DNA of 64,000 nt, taken from assembly GCA_965644315.1 (NCBI GenBank), contig CBFFRQ010000068.1, positions 930,001 to 994,000 of the forward strand. The letters are read 5' to 3'. This document shows positions 50,418 to 60,546 of this stretch, piece after piece (within the stretch, counting starts at the first letter, position 1; each line of letters begins with the position of its first letter). The position numbers and the translations under genes are program-made. The notes under the pieces are model-generated. The model was given only the letters and a program-made list of their open reading frames with translations. It made no database searches and was not told the origin of the DNA. Source of the DNA: Caecitellus pseudoparvulus (lineage: Eukaryota; Bigyra: Bicosoecida).

Positions 50418-53400
50418 ATGTCTGATCACCCCCGCGTTGACGCTGCTCGGGCTGCAAGTCCGCGGAAAGTTCGTGGCATCAGTCGCAGCGACAGTGCAGC
50501 ACGCCACCCAACCACGGCCGCCTCTCGAGCACTGCCAGAATTGCCATCACTGAATTCGTTGCACACGCCACTCTTAGCTGAGCGTCGGCGGGCTCGCACG
50601 CCAGCTTCTGGCACCCTCCCGTCCTTGCCGCCACTGAGTGCGGTCTCTGCGCCGCGCAGCAGTCCTGGCCAGCACGTCTCAACAGCGGGAGACACAGGGA
50701 GGCGCCTGCCGTTCACACCGCCCGCACACATGGACAGACAAGATGCGCGGCAAAGCGAGCAGCCACCCCCACCCCCCAGAGCTGGCGGGGTCGATTCAAC
50801 GGCTGTGTCTTCCAGAGTGCTCGGCGCCGCAGCTACGTTGGAGCGAGCGCGAGCCATGCTGCGAGAGCGAGATGGTTGGGGGGCAGACTCACCTTCAAGT
50901 CACCTGTCCCCCCACGATGCAGTGACCATTCACTCCATGTGGCAGCAGTCTGTCCCAGACCTTGCCGTGTCGCTGGGAGGGGGTGGTCGCTTTGTGCCCG
51001 AGGCGTTTGACTCTGACTCCAGGCAACGCATGGCGTTCATTCCCACACCTTCACAAGGGGTGCAACCACACTCTGTTGAAGCCGCGGTGCATGCCTTCTA
51101 CGCATCGCGGCAACAGCATGCCCCTGAGACTCCGCCCTTCACCGCGACGCCCATCTCCTCGGCGTGGAAGCCCTTGCATGCAGGCGTGCATCGCCAGGCA
51201 CCCCGGCACTCCACGACCCCACAGCAAGCCGAGCCTTCGCCATCTCAGCAAGCACCCCCTCCTACAATATCAGCTGCTGCTATCCTGCAGGATGGTGGTG
51301 CGTCACCTCCTGGAGGAGAGGCTGAGCCACAACCTCAAGCGGGATGGCATGGGTGGTATCGAGTTCCGTTGCCACCCGGCTTTGGGTTGCAGACTGCACC
51401 ACCAACCACGGTATCAACCACTCCAAAGCCGTTTTTGACGGCTCCTTCGCCTGGTCGAACATCTGGTTTCGTCCCGTCCCGTCCTCTTGGCGGTGGTCAA
51501 GTGCCAGCTCCAGCCAGCTCCTCGCCACCGCTACCGGGGCAAGATTTGGTGCAAAGAACATCACCCCAGCAGCTGGACCACGATGATGAAGTGGTTGTGC
51601 GTAGAATGGCACCGGGGGGGTATGCGGTGGCGTCTTTCGGGCCCCGAGGCGGAGAGACGAAGCTGGTGCCCGACGCAAAGTCTGCCGGCACTCGAACACT
51701 GGACGAGGCGAGCAAAGCAGCGCAAAGAGATTCCCCTTCAAACTCAAAGTTATCCATTCCACGTCCAGTTTCTGTTGCAAGAGGCGTTGTGGACGATTTT
51801 AGGGCCAATGCGCGAGCAGAGGCCGAGCGAAAGCGTGAGCTGGACGCCACAGACTTTGACGGGCCGCAAGCCGGCGCTTTGGCCAAGAGCCCACCCAAGA
51901 CAAAACCAACATTGAGCCTTTCTGGAGCAGTTGTGACGATTGCCATCGTGGCTGACAATGGCGGGTCTCGCCGCGCTGAGGTGCCCGCAAGTCGGCCACT
52001 CGGCGCACACCCGTACCACCCCACGCAAGACGAACTGGAAGCTGCTGCACTCCGCCACGCAAGCCAGGAAGGTGTTGATGCAGCACGGCCTTCCATCTCT
52101 GGTCCTGTGCGCCTGCAACAGACTGGACCGTCCACGTTGCTGCCAGGCACCACTGGCGGTGAGCCTGCCTCACGTGAAGAGCGACAGCCTCTGAGTGTCC
52201 CATGCGCCCCGCTGCACGAAAAGAAGCGAGAGGATGCACTGACAGATCAGAGGAGTCGGGAATCAGGCGCAGTTAGAGGAGTTCCTCCAGTTTCCGACGC
52301 GCCCGAAGACCACGCTGTGCATGCCCCACCACCACCACCGGATCAGGCAAGCAAGTCACTTGCCACACCCCCCCCCAGCCCTTCTGCAGACCAAGAGAAA
52401 GCGGCAAGGCCAAAGCGCACGACACCACCAAAGCCTTCCACGCAGAGTATACCCAAGGCTGCGACTTCTCCGCCAACCTCTGCTGCCACTGTGCCTGCTC
52501 CCGCGCCACGTCCACCTGCCCTGGGGCACGCAAGCGACCGGGCGAAACCCGACCCGCAGGCAATTGATGTGGCTGTGGCTACTCAGGGTGGGGTTTTGCC
52601 GTCAGACGAGGGGACTGAGCCAGAGCTTGATGCGGCCCAGTTGGCCCAAGCTTTGCTGCACGTGAAGCAGTACTGGCAAGTGTGCCAAGAGCTGGGCTCC
52701 TCTGAGGCAAGCTTCACAAACACGCTGCAGCAGTGCATCGCGGACTACCACGACCCGCTCGAGCAGTGCAGCGAGGGGGCCGCGAGTGGTGGGCAGTCCA
52801 CAAGCTTGCTTGCTTCCCTCATGAAAGGGCTGCGGGCTGATCCAGTTGGCCCCTTGCTAGAGCCCATGGACGTCTTCACACTCTTTGGAGACATCCCCCT
52901 CCTGATTGAGCTGGGGAGACTGTTGGCTGTCAGAGTCGGCAAGGACGGCCGTGGTGGACTGGGGGCGCTGCAAGGGCTCCTGCCGCTGTTGGGCGTGTAT
53001 CGATCCTACGTTATCAACTTCTCCGCTGCTTCGTCAGTGCTGCAGACTTGCTTGGACGCTGCATCAGCCCCCGACCTTGCCAAGCGCTGGGAAGCGGTGA
53101 AGTGGACGGGATCCACCGCCGGCAAGGACCCACTGTCAGTCTTCACCCAGCTTGGCTCCATGCTCATCACCCCCGTTCAGCGCCCCATGCGCTACAAGCT
53201 GCTCGTGGAAAGCATCATGAAGCATGCAGAGAAGCTCTCCACCCTCTGTGCGGCGAATCCACAGCTGACGAGTCGCGCAGACGTTTCTGCAGTGTTGGAT
53301 CAAGCAGGTCAGTGGAAGCCAGTGCTGCAGGAACTCAGCGCCCTGTGTGACGACATGAACAAAGCCATCGCGATTCGCGACTCGCACGAACAGATGCGTG

Positions 53401-56400
53401 CGCTTCGGAGGCTTCTTGTGCACTCCTACACCGCGACTCCTGCTGGCACCAGCGAGTGCCACCCTGCCTTTCTGGCGACGCTTCCCCCACGCCACCGCGT
53501 GGTGCATTGGTCAGGGCAGGTTTCCTTGCACCGCATTGGATCCTCAGGATCAAAAGGGGAAGCCATCTTGCACGTGTGCTCCGATGGCCTCTTGCTCCAC
53601 TCCGCTCGCAATGCTCTTCCGCTGGACCGCCTTGCCGAGCGCCAGCGCCGAGCCAAGGATGGCAAGCTGCCGGCCGAGGCGATTCCTAATTTCATCTTGG
53701 GAGAGAGCTCGCTGCCGCCATCAACAACACCAACTTTGCCAAGGGCAGCATTTGATTTCAAATCAGCTGGCTCTGCAGCGCTTGCTGTTCCCTTTTCAGG
53801 TGAGGTGGCGGGACCCATCAGCGTCTTGGTTGCTTCGTCTCGAATCCCGACCCCAGTTCCGGAGGAGCTCGTCCCTGCTGGAACAGTGGGCAAGCCCAAC
53901 GTGCTGATTCTCTCGTATCAGCGCGTGGTGGCAGCTTATCTGGCCGCTATGGGCACTTCCACAGCGCATGGTGCTGCTCCTGATGACATCTGGGCGATGG
54001 GGCAAGGCGCGCTGGAGTCAGGGCTTCAGGAGTGTTCGTGCAACTTTGATGATATTCAGCTGACCTTATCCACACCTGGGCGGGGTCAAGCGGACTACGT
54101 TGTTGAGAGCACTAGTTCGCTGAAACTTGTCTTGGGTTTCATTTCTCACTGTTGCACAGTAGCAAAAGCGCTGCATGGGGTTCTGTATTCACCGAACCCG
54201 CCCTCCCTTACAAGCTTGGGAGATTGCCGCCCATCGAAACTTGCTCAAGTTACATCAGAAGCCACACTTGGCCAGCGAACGAAGGTCACTGCAGATAAAC
54301 TTGCGGGTGTGCAGCTTGCGCTTATGAGCAGTGAAGAAGACGTCCGAAGCTACCTGGAGAAGGCGCTGCAAGTTGCAGCGGTGGGCACTGCAGAGCGTTC
54401 CTCCACATCGGCCTCCCGCCTTGCCTACAGGCGCTCCTCTGCTTCTTCCATCGCGTTGCAGGAGCTGCAAAGTCCAGGTGCCCCAACGCATGAGGCGGTC
54501 AGCGAGTCAAACCAGCGCACCGAAGCGCGAGCAACCCACTCACACGTAGAGTTACGTTTGAGTGAGATTGCAGCGAAACGCAGTGCCCTTGAGCGTGACG
54601 CCGCTCTCCTTACCAAAGAGCTGGACGCGCTTTCCTTGGTGCACCAGCTCTATGTTCCGATGGCAGACCTAGGTAGGCTCCGAGCGGAAGAGGCTGCAGC
54701 GGTGGCCAGCGGCAAGTTGCCGTGCTTTTTCGACGAGTATGCTGCCTCCAATTGCGCACACTCTGCTCCACCTCCAGCCACCCGCCGGGCCCTTGAAGCC
54801 GCCGCTGAAGTGGAAGAGGCCAGTGGCGGTACGAAGACAGTTTGGTCCATGATTTTCGGGAGCAAGCCCAAGGGCGCACAGAATCCTGCACCTCGACCTG
54901 CTGCTAGGGCTCGTTCACCAGTCGCGCCCCAACGAAGAGGGGGAGTGGCAGTGGGGACTGTCGCAAGTTCAGTCCCCAAAGCAGAGAACCGGCAGCCAGC
55001 GCCCACAACTAAATCATCAGTAGACCTTGCTCCCCCTTCGACTACCATATCAGAGGTTTCGTCTGGTGAGGAGTATGCACTTGATGAGCCACCACGTCAT
55101 CCTTCACCTGTGGAACCAGGAGATTCCCAAACAGCTGCACCACATGCTGCCGGAAGCCAGCGTGCACAAACAAGTCAAGATAGCACTGTTTCGTTATCCG
55201 ACGGTTCGCCCGAGCTAGGTATCGCTGGTGACGTACAGGCGGTGCCCGGTCGTGGTGCGCCAGGTGCGGGCGCATCAGGGCCCGGTCGTGGTGCGCCAGG
55301 CGTGGTGAAGGCGGTGCCGGGTCGTGGTGCGCCAGGTGCGGGTGCATCAGGGCCCGGTCGTGGTGCGCCAGGCGTGGTGAAGGCGGTGCCCGGTCGTGGT
55401 GCGCCAGGTGCGGGTGCATCAGGGCCCGGTCGTGGTGCGCCAGGCGTGGTGAAGGCGGTGCCCGGTCGTGGTGCGCCAGGCGTGGTGAAGGCGGTGCCCG
55501 GTCGTGGTGCGCCAGGCGTGGTGAAGGCGGTGCCCGGTCGTGGTGCGCCAGGCGTGGTGAAGGCGGTGCCCGGTCGTGGTGCGCCAGGCGTGGTGAAGGC
55601 GGTGCCCGGTCGTGGTGCGCCAGGCGTGGTGAAGGCGGTGCCCGGTCGTGGTGCGCCAGGTGCGGGTGCATCAGGGCCCGGTCGTGGTGCGCCAGGCGTG
55701 GTGAAGGCGGTGCCGGGTCGTGGTGCGCCAGGTGCGGGTGCATCAGGGCCCGGTCGTGGTGCGCCAGGCGTGGTGAAGGCGGTGCCCGGTCGTGGTGCGC
55801 CAGGTGCGGGTGCATCAGGGCCCGGTCGTGGTGCGCCAGGCGTGGTGAAGGCGGTGCCGGGTCGTGGTGCGCCAGGCGTGGTGAAGGCGGTGCCGGGTCG
55901 TGGTGCGCCAAGCGTGGTGAAGGCGGTGCCCGGTCGTGGTGCGCCAGGCGCGGGTGCATCAGGGCCCGGTCGTGGTGCGCCAGGCGTGGTGAAGGCGGTG
56001 CCGGGTCGTGGTGCGCCAGGCGTGGTGAAGGCGGTGCCCGGTCGTGGTGCGCCAGGTGCGGGCGCATCAGGGCCCGGTCGTGGTGCGCCAGGCGTGGTGA
56101 AGGCGGTGCCCGGTCGTGGTGCGCCAGGTGCGGGTGCATCAGGGCCCGGTCGTGGTGCGCCAGGCGTGGTGAAGGCGGTGCCCGGTCGTGGTGCGCCAGG
56201 TGCGGGTGCATCAGGGCCCGGTCGTGGTGCGCCAGGCGTGGTGAAGGCGGTGCCGGGTCGTGGTGCGCCAGGCGTGGTGAAGGCGGTGCCGGGTCGTGGT
56301 GCGCCAGGTGCGGGCGCATCAGGGCCTGGTCGTGGTGCGCCAGGCGTGGTGAAGGCGGTGCCGGGTCGTGGTGCGCCAGGCGTGGTGAAGGCGGTGCCGG

Positions 56401-58568
56401 GTCGTGGTGCGCCAGGCGTGGTGAAGGCGGTGCCGGGTCGTGGTGCGCCAGGCGTGGTGAAGGCGGTGCCGGGTCGTGGTGCGCCAGGCGTGGTGAAGGC
56501 GGTGCCGGGTCGTGGTGCGCCAGGTGCGGGCGCATCAGGGCCTGGTCGTGGTGCGCCAGGCGTGGTGAAGGCGGTGCCGGGTCGTGGTGCGCCAGGTGCG
56601 GGTGCATCAGGGCCCGGTCGTGGTGCGCCAGGCGTGGTGAAGGCGGTGCCCGGTCGTGGTGCGCCAGGTGCAGGTGCATCAGGGCCCGGTCGTGGTGCGC
56701 CAGGCGTGGTGAAGGCGGTGCCGGGTCGTGGTGCGCCAGGTGCGGGCGCATCAGGGCCCGGTCGTGGTGCGCCAGGTGCGGGTGCATCAGGGCCCGGTCG
56801 TGGTGCACCTCCCCAGCCAAGCAGCAACTCGGGGCTTTCTTTGCCTAGCAGTATGAAGGACGACAACACAGGCGTGTCAGCCACCAAAAGTCTTTTATCA
56901 GAGTCACCTCGCAGCACTTCATCATCCCCTGTCCAATCACCTGGTGCAGGCGATGTTGCTGAGGGGCCAACAGCTTCTCGCAGCTGGAGCCTGGAGAAGG
57001 GTAGCAGCGACGATGAGATGGATGTACCTCGTCGCAGAGCCCACACAGCAGCAACAAGGCGCCAAGGCATGTCACGCGCCGCAAGTCGCCGGTCGAGAGT
57101 GCTGCGAGCCGGCTCAGTGGATGTGCGACCTGCATGGCACAAGGTGGCACCCAAGGTAAAGAGCAGGGAGGGTGAAGGGCAGCCGCCAAGCGGCGCCACG
57201 CCTCCCACCCTGCCAAAGCCACCACATGCGGCATCTCCGCCGGCGACAACTCAGAAAGCGCCTAACGCAAGTTCTGGGCGCGCTCAGAGCAGGCCCAAGG
57301 GCGCTCCACCAGGAGCTCCCGGCCTGAAGCACTTGCGCACTGCCGAGCAGAGTGCGGCGGCAGACAAAGGCGCAGAGCCAGGCAAAAAGGTACCCCCTCC
57401 GCCGAAGCGCGTGCCAGCTGCCCCCGGCCGACCTCTTGTTGACAAACAGCGCGTCACCTCGTGGGTTAAGCCTGGCAGCTCTGCTGTTTTGCAATCCGAG
57501 TCTTCAGATGACTCGGGGGACTCTGAGGCGTCTGACTACGAGGAGGGGTCGAAGTGCCGCAAGCGTGGGAAAACCCCCATCCACGACCTCACGGAGCGCT
57601 CCCCGTCACTTGCAAGGAGGCGAGAATCCCAAAGTGATCCCGCCCCTGGCGCTCCCCGCCGAGCACCTCCCGCGAAACGGCAGTCAATTGTTACTGGGCG
57701 CACAAACTCATGCAGCAGCCTGAGCGCTCAGCTGGCGGTGCCTGGACCGCAACGCGGCGCTGTGCCGGGCCCTCGCAGGCCCAAGGGGCCTCCACCAGGG
57801 CGGAAGGTGATTCCTGGGCTGCACGATGATTCAGCAACGGATCCGCACGGGCGTCGAGCCGAGCGACGTCACCTTCTGCAGTCTCAGCAATTTCGGGAGA
57901 TGAAGCAGAAGCACTGCTTGCCACAGCATCAGCAGTGCATGCAGCTTGCCCAGCGCTCTGCTGAGAAATGGAGGGTCATGCCTCTGAGCCACACGAGTGC
58001 ATTCTGTTTCGCAGATCGACGCCAAGACTTGCAGGCATCAAGCATTGCAACTGCTGCTGAACTCACAGAACCGTTGACCGGCGTTGTGTGGCTGCAATCG
58101 TATGCCACATGGGGGCAGAAAGTGGGCACCTGGAAGCCGTACCTCGTGCGACTCTCCAACGAGCGCATGGTTCTGTTCGCGCTTTCCGAAGCAAACAAGA
58201 CAGTCGCAGCAGACTCGTCGGCCAGTGGATGCTCTCTACGCTACGATGCACAGGAACTCAAGCTTGGCCGCGGGGCCGTAGCCCCACCACCATCTTGGCT
58301 GAAGGATGCAGCTTCTGCGTCTCACAAAGAGAGTCCTTCAGTCTCGCTCAACTTGCACTGCGTGGGGCGGTTGACTCTGGAAGTTGTCCCTGGCGACGAG
58401 CCGTTCCTTCAGGTCGAGCTGTACACGGACAGTGCAGCTGAAGTAGAAGGCACCATAGCCTCAAAGGTGCAGGCTGCCGGCTTTCTTGCACTGCGTGGGG
58501 CAAGCAAGGCAGTGACAGACGCTTGGTGTACGGATCTTCGCAGCCGGGTCTGGTGCTCCAATTGGTGA
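50418..58568 (+). CDS. Giant RhoGEF (DH-PH) with 43 tandem dodecapeptides and a second PH-like domain
   Basis: A single-exon protein of 2,716 residues. The first ~735 residues are Ser/Pro-rich and disordered. A DH domain runs from about 740 to 1000 (HVKQYWQVCQELGSSEASF, then the hallmark LITPVQRPMRYKLLVESIMK and LSALCDDMNKAIAIRD). A PH domain follows at about 1000-1290, split by an insertion. A coiled coil lies at about 1374-1434. Residues 1610-2125 are 43 perfect-length 12-residue repeats. A basic, Pro-rich region follows, and a C-terminal PH-like domain begins near 2551 (VWLQSYATWGQKVGTWKPYL). DH-PH proteins load GTP onto Rho-family GTPases, which links this gene functionally to WASP in the same window. 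The ATG at 50418 is the first in the open frame. No introns are needed over 8.1 kb. Specificity for Rho, Rac or Cdc42 cannot be told. Confidence 0.87.
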   Translation: MSDHPRVDAARAASPRKVRGISRSDSAARHPTTAASRALPELPSLNSLHTPLLAERRRARTPASGTLPSLPPLSAVSAPRSSPGQHVSTAGDTGRRLPFTPPAHMDRQDARQSEQPPPPPRAGGVDSTAVSSRVLGAAATLERARAMLRERDGWGADSPSSHLSPHDAVTIHSMWQQSVPDLAVSLGGGGRFVPEAFDSDSRQRMAFIPTPSQGVQPHSVEAAVHAFYASRQQHAPETPPFTATPISSAWKPLHAGVHRQAPRHSTTPQQAEPSPSQQAPPPTISAAAILQDGGASPPGGEAEPQPQAGWHGWYRVPLPPGFGLQTAPPTTVSTTPKPFLTAPSPGRTSGFVPSRPLGGGQVPAPASSSPPLPGQDLVQRTSPQQLDHDDEVVVRRMAPGGYAVASFGPRGGETKLVPDAKSAGTRTLDEASKAAQRDSPSNSKLSIPRPVSVARGVVDDFRANARAEAERKRELDATDFDGPQAGALAKSPPKTKPTLSLSGAVVTIAIVADNGGSRRAEVPASRPLGAHPYHPTQDELEAAALRHASQEGVDAARPSISGPVRLQQTGPSTLLPGTTGGEPASREERQPLSVPCAPLHEKKREDALTDQRSRESGAVRGVPPVSDAPEDHAVHAPPPPPDQASKSLATPPPSPSADQEKAARPKRTTPPKPSTQSIPKAATSPPTSAATVPAPAPRPPALGHASDRAKPDPQAIDVAVATQGGVLPSDEGTEPELDAAQLAQALLHVKQYWQVCQELGSSEASFTNTLQQCIADYHDPLEQCSEGAASGGQSTSLLASLMKGLRADPVGPLLEPMDVFTLFGDIPLLIELGRLLAVRVGKDGRGGLGALQGLLPLLGVYRSYVINFSAASSVLQTCLDAASAPDLAKRWEAVKWTGSTAGKDPLSVFTQLGSMLITPVQRPMRYKLLVESIMKHAEKLSTLCAANPQLTSRADVSAVLDQAGQWKPVLQELSALCDDMNKAIAIRDSHEQMRALRRLLVHSYTATPAGTSECHPAFLATLPPRHRVVHWSGQVSLHRIGSSGSKGEAILHVCSDGLLLHSARNALPLDRLAERQRRAKDGKLPAEAIPNFILGESSLPPSTTPTLPRAAFDFKSAGSAALAVPFSGEVAGPISVLVASSRIPTPVPEELVPAGTVGKPNVLILSYQRVVAAYLAAMGTSTAHGAAPDDIWAMGQGALESGLQECSCNFDDIQLTLSTPGRGQADYVVESTSSLKLVLGFISHCCTVAKALHGVLYSPNPPSLTSLGDCRPSKLAQVTSEATLGQRTKVTADKLAGVQLALMSSEEDVRSYLEKALQVAAVGTAERSSTSASRLAYRRSSASSIALQELQSPGAPTHEAVSESNQRTEARATHSHVELRLSEIAAKRSALERDAALLTKELDALSLVHQLYVPMADLGRLRAEEAAAVASGKLPCFFDEYAASNCAHSAPPPATRRALEAAAEVEEASGGTKTVWSMIFGSKPKGAQNPAPRPAARARSPVAPQRRGGVAVGTVASSVPKAENRQPAPTTKSSVDLAPPSTTISEVSSGEEYALDEPPRHPSPVEPGDSQTAAPHAAGSQRAQTSQDSTVSLSDGSPELGIAGDVQAVPGRGAPGAGASGPGRGAPGVVKAVPGRGAPGAGASGPGRGAPGVVKAVPGRGAPGAGASGPGRGAPGVVKAVPGRGAPGVVKAVPGRGAPGVVKAVPGRGAPGVVKAVPGRGAPGVVKAVPGRGAPGVVKAVPGRGAPGAGASGPGRGAPGVVKAVPGRGAPGAGASGPGRGAPGVVKAVPGRGAPGAGASGPGRGAPGVVKAVPGRGAPGVVKAVPGRGAPSVVKAVPGRGAPGAGASGPGRGAPGVVKAVPGRGAPGVVKAVPGRGAPGAGASGPGRGAPGVVKAVPGRGAPGAGASGPGRGAPGVVKAVPGRGAPGAGASGPGRGAPGVVKAVPGRGAPGVVKAVPGRGAPGAGASGPGRGAPGVVKAVPGRGAPGVVKAVPGRGAPGVVKAVPGRGAPGVVKAVPGRGAPGVVKAVPGRGAPGAGASGPGRGAPGVVKAVPGRGAPGAGASGPGRGAPGVVKAVPGRGAPGAGASGPGRGAPGVVKAVPGRGAPGAGASGPGRGAPGAGASGPGRGAPPQPSSNSGLSLPSSMKDDNTGVSATKSLLSESPRSTSSSPVQSPGAGDVAEGPTASRSWSLEKGSSDDEMDVPRRRAHTAATRRQGMSRAASRRSRVLRAGSVDVRPAWHKVAPKVKSREGEGQPPSGATPPTLPKPPHAASPPATTQKAPNASSGRAQSRPKGAPPGAPGLKHLRTAEQSAAADKGAEPGKKVPPPPKRVPAAPGRPLVDKQRVTSWVKPGSSAVLQSESSDDSGDSEASDYEEGSKCRKRGKTPIHDLTERSPSLARRRESQSDPAPGAPRRAPPAKRQSIVTGRTNSCSSLSAQLAVPGPQRGAVPGPRRPKGPPPGRKVIPGLHDDSATDPHGRRAERRHLLQSQQFREMKQKHCLPQHQQCMQLAQRSAEKWRVMPLSHTSAFCFADRRQDLQASSIATAAELTEPLTGVVWLQSYATWGQKVGTWKPYLVRLSNERMVLFALSEANKTVAADSSASGCSLRYDAQELKLGRGAVAPPPSWLKDAASASHKESPSVSLNLHCVGRLTLEVVPGDEPFLQVELYTDSAAEVEGTIASKVQAAGFLALRGASKAVTDAWCTDLRSRVWCSNW
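55245..56810 (+). repeat. Coding minisatellite: 43 x 36 bp plus a half unit
   Basis: Exactly 43 uninterrupted 36-bp units (55245-56792), then a partial unit to 56810. Each encodes a 12-mer starting PGRGAP. Two types alternate irregularly: 27 of type PGRGAPGVVKAV (one has Ser for Gly, near 55911) and 16 of type PGRGAPGAGASG. Units differ almost only at silent positions (CCC/CCG/CCT at the first codon, GGC/GGT, one CAG-containing variant), which shows recent unit duplication and conversion. The array also stays open in two antisense frames because the unit is a multiple of three. Confidence 0.98.
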
Positions 58569-58637
58569 AGCATCTCCCCGAGTTCCACTCACCCTTCGGA
58601 TGTCGCAGTCGCTTTCACCAAGGCAGGGGCAATGCAC

Positions 58638-60479
58638 TTAGGAGACACAGACCGTTCCCAGAAGGAGAGCTGCAACAAGCGCCGATTCAACAACAGCCTG
58701 CAGCACCCCCTGGAGGGACTCAGAGCCCGAGACGCTCGTAGGCATCTGCGGAACAAAGGCACACGCGGACAATATTGCTCCCAAACTAAGCAGACCGTGT
58801 TTGGTGGTGGCAAAGGCATACCCCAAGGCACGTGCGGATTGAAGAAGGCTGAATGGCTTGCTCGGGCTGCCTCCTCCAGCTTGGCGATTGACTTGGCCAG
58901 TGGGATCGGGCATCTGCCGATGAACAGCAACAAAGACTTGTAGCCAGACAAAGAAAAGGGCAGCTACAGCAATGCCAGCCGAGAGAGCTGACCACTCAAC
59001 GGTTCCGAAGGGGCAGCTTGGGGACGCTCTGCACACTGCAAAGCTCCAAAGACTTGGGGCCTCGAGGACCGTTCGCACCATGGCAACTGCACATGTAAGC
59101 AACATGGCCCAAAAGCAAACAGTGTGCTCGAGAGTCTTGCCAGAGCGCTTGTTGGTGCAGAGGAGTGTGGCCATGGCCTTGCCGAGCAGGAGCCACAAGC
59201 TCAGGGATACGAGGCCCAGGCTGTCTGTCGCAGGCGCGTGCATAGCAGCTCGGTTCAGTCTTTGGAGTAAGCGCACAGACGGTGCAAGAACAAACTGCAA
59301 GGGATGCTGCCCTGAAACGTGCATGTGCAATCCAAAGAGCCACGTGGCAAGCAGCGCCAGGTGTGTTCCAGGGGGGAGCCCCCCGCCACCCGTTCCTGGG
59401 TCGCACGGCAGCTCTGTCGATACGCATTGGGACCTGTCCCACTTCTCGGCTAGCTTCACAGACCTTGTTGATGACTGACGAATCGCACGGGCATTAAGCT
59501 GCCGAAAGATGGCGCCTGCACGTTGACATGAGCCAACGTTGCCAATCTGGACCGAAGTGCAGGGCAGCATCAAGCCTGGCGCCTGCCATGGCGGCGTCAA
59601 CGCAGAAGCTGTGGATGCTGCATGCACGACGAGTGCTGCCGCTACATCGGACGACGCCTCTTGGCCCACGTCTGACAACGTCGGCTGGACGTCCTCAAAC
59701 GCTGCTTGCACCCGACCAGCGTTCTGCACGAGCGAGGCGGCGATTCCTGCAACAGCTGCCGCAGCACAGGAACATACCGCAGGCTGCTGCATAGAATGCA
59801 GCCAAGGCTCCATCTTGCCGCATTTTGGAGAGCCGACAGGCTCAGACTTCTGTGGAAGAGTTGCCATTGCTGTGCAGAAGCCACTGGCGATGTCCTGGGT
59901 CAGTGACTCCTCCCAGACCCCCAGAAGTGGTTGGTGAGCGGGGGCACCCAAAAGAAGGGAAGGATGGCATAGCAAGACCATAGTTGAGGGAGGCACGTCA
60001 TGCCACACCCAATGCAGCCTGCCGTGGATGCTAGGTCCAAGTGCACCCCTTGCCTCGTGCATACCGCTTGAGAGCGCCTCCTCGCTGGAAGCCGAACAAG
60101 CCACGACAGCCACAGCTTCATCACCAGAGCTATACCAGAGCATGCTTGTTGCGCCGAGGTCCGGCCACGCGAAGGCTGCTTGGTTTGAGGCCGGTCCTCC
60201 GGTCTTGTGCTGGCCAAGGCAGACAAGTAATTTCCGCAGGGCCACCTGGAGGTGGTGCGGCCCGCCCAAGCCTTGAGCTTGCCGTACTTGTGATGCTACT
60301 ACAATGGGACCAGTGCATGCTGGCGATAAGGGCGCAGATGCTGCCATGCACTGCACGACGATCCTCCACTGCCCACAGGTGTCTCCATGTTGGACCGCCA
60401 TGTCGCTGGCGTTCAAATTCAGCGTGTCCCCCACAGCAGCAGCAGTGGCAGGGCGGAGGACTTCTTCACACGACTGCAT
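58638..60479 (-). CDS. Orphan multi-pass membrane protein
   Basis: A single open frame of 613 residues from the ATG at 60479. I do not recognise it. The N-terminal ~350 residues look soluble, rich in Ala, Ser, Cys and Gln, with possible N-glycosylation sequons (LNASD). The C-terminal part has at least five hydrophobic helices: THLALLATWLFGLHMHV, LGLVSLSLWLLLGKAMATLL, TVCFWAMLLTCAVAMVRTVL, ALSAGIAVAALFFVWLQVFV and LQAVVESALVAALLLGTVCV. The reading frame is open further upstream to 60602, but that would overlap the SNAPC4 3' end in another frame, so 60479 is preferred and leaves 67 bp between the genes. The convergent RhoGEF stops 69 bp away. Lack of homology and the overlap make this a moderate call. 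Confidence 0.55.
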   Translation of the reverse strand: MQSCEEVLRPATAAAVGDTLNLNASDMAVQHGDTCGQWRIVVQCMAASAPLSPACTGPIVVASQVRQAQGLGGPHHLQVALRKLLVCLGQHKTGGPASNQAAFAWPDLGATSMLWYSSGDEAVAVVACSASSEEALSSGMHEARGALGPSIHGRLHWVWHDVPPSTMVLLCHPSLLLGAPAHQPLLGVWEESLTQDIASGFCTAMATLPQKSEPVGSPKCGKMEPWLHSMQQPAVCSCAAAAVAGIAASLVQNAGRVQAAFEDVQPTLSDVGQEASSDVAAALVVHAASTASALTPPWQAPGLMLPCTSVQIGNVGSCQRAGAIFRQLNARAIRQSSTRSVKLAEKWDRSQCVSTELPCDPGTGGGGLPPGTHLALLATWLFGLHMHVSGQHPLQFVLAPSVRLLQRLNRAAMHAPATDSLGLVSLSLWLLLGKAMATLLCTNKRSGKTLEHTVCFWAMLLTCAVAMVRTVLEAPSLWSFAVCRASPSCPFGTVEWSALSAGIAVAALFFVWLQVFVAVHRQMPDPTGQVNRQAGGGSPSKPFSLLQSARALGYAFATTKHGLLSLGAILSACAFVPQMPTSVSGSESLQGVLQAVVESALVAALLLGTVCVS

Positions 60480-60546
60480 TAAATAACATTGCACTGGTGT
60501 TTTAGTGTTGCCCAAAGTACTCAGCGAAAGTCGAATGCGGGCGCCC

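Noticed and set aside
55245-56810. CRISPR-like array of 36-bp repeats
   Set aside because: Units are directly adjacent without spacers, in frame, and inside a eukaryotic gene.
55042-56820. Long antisense open frames (592 and 677 codons) across the repeat array
   Set aside because: They exist because a 36-bp unit has no stop in these frames. They have no start context or family similarity, and the sense strand is inside a complete RhoGEF.
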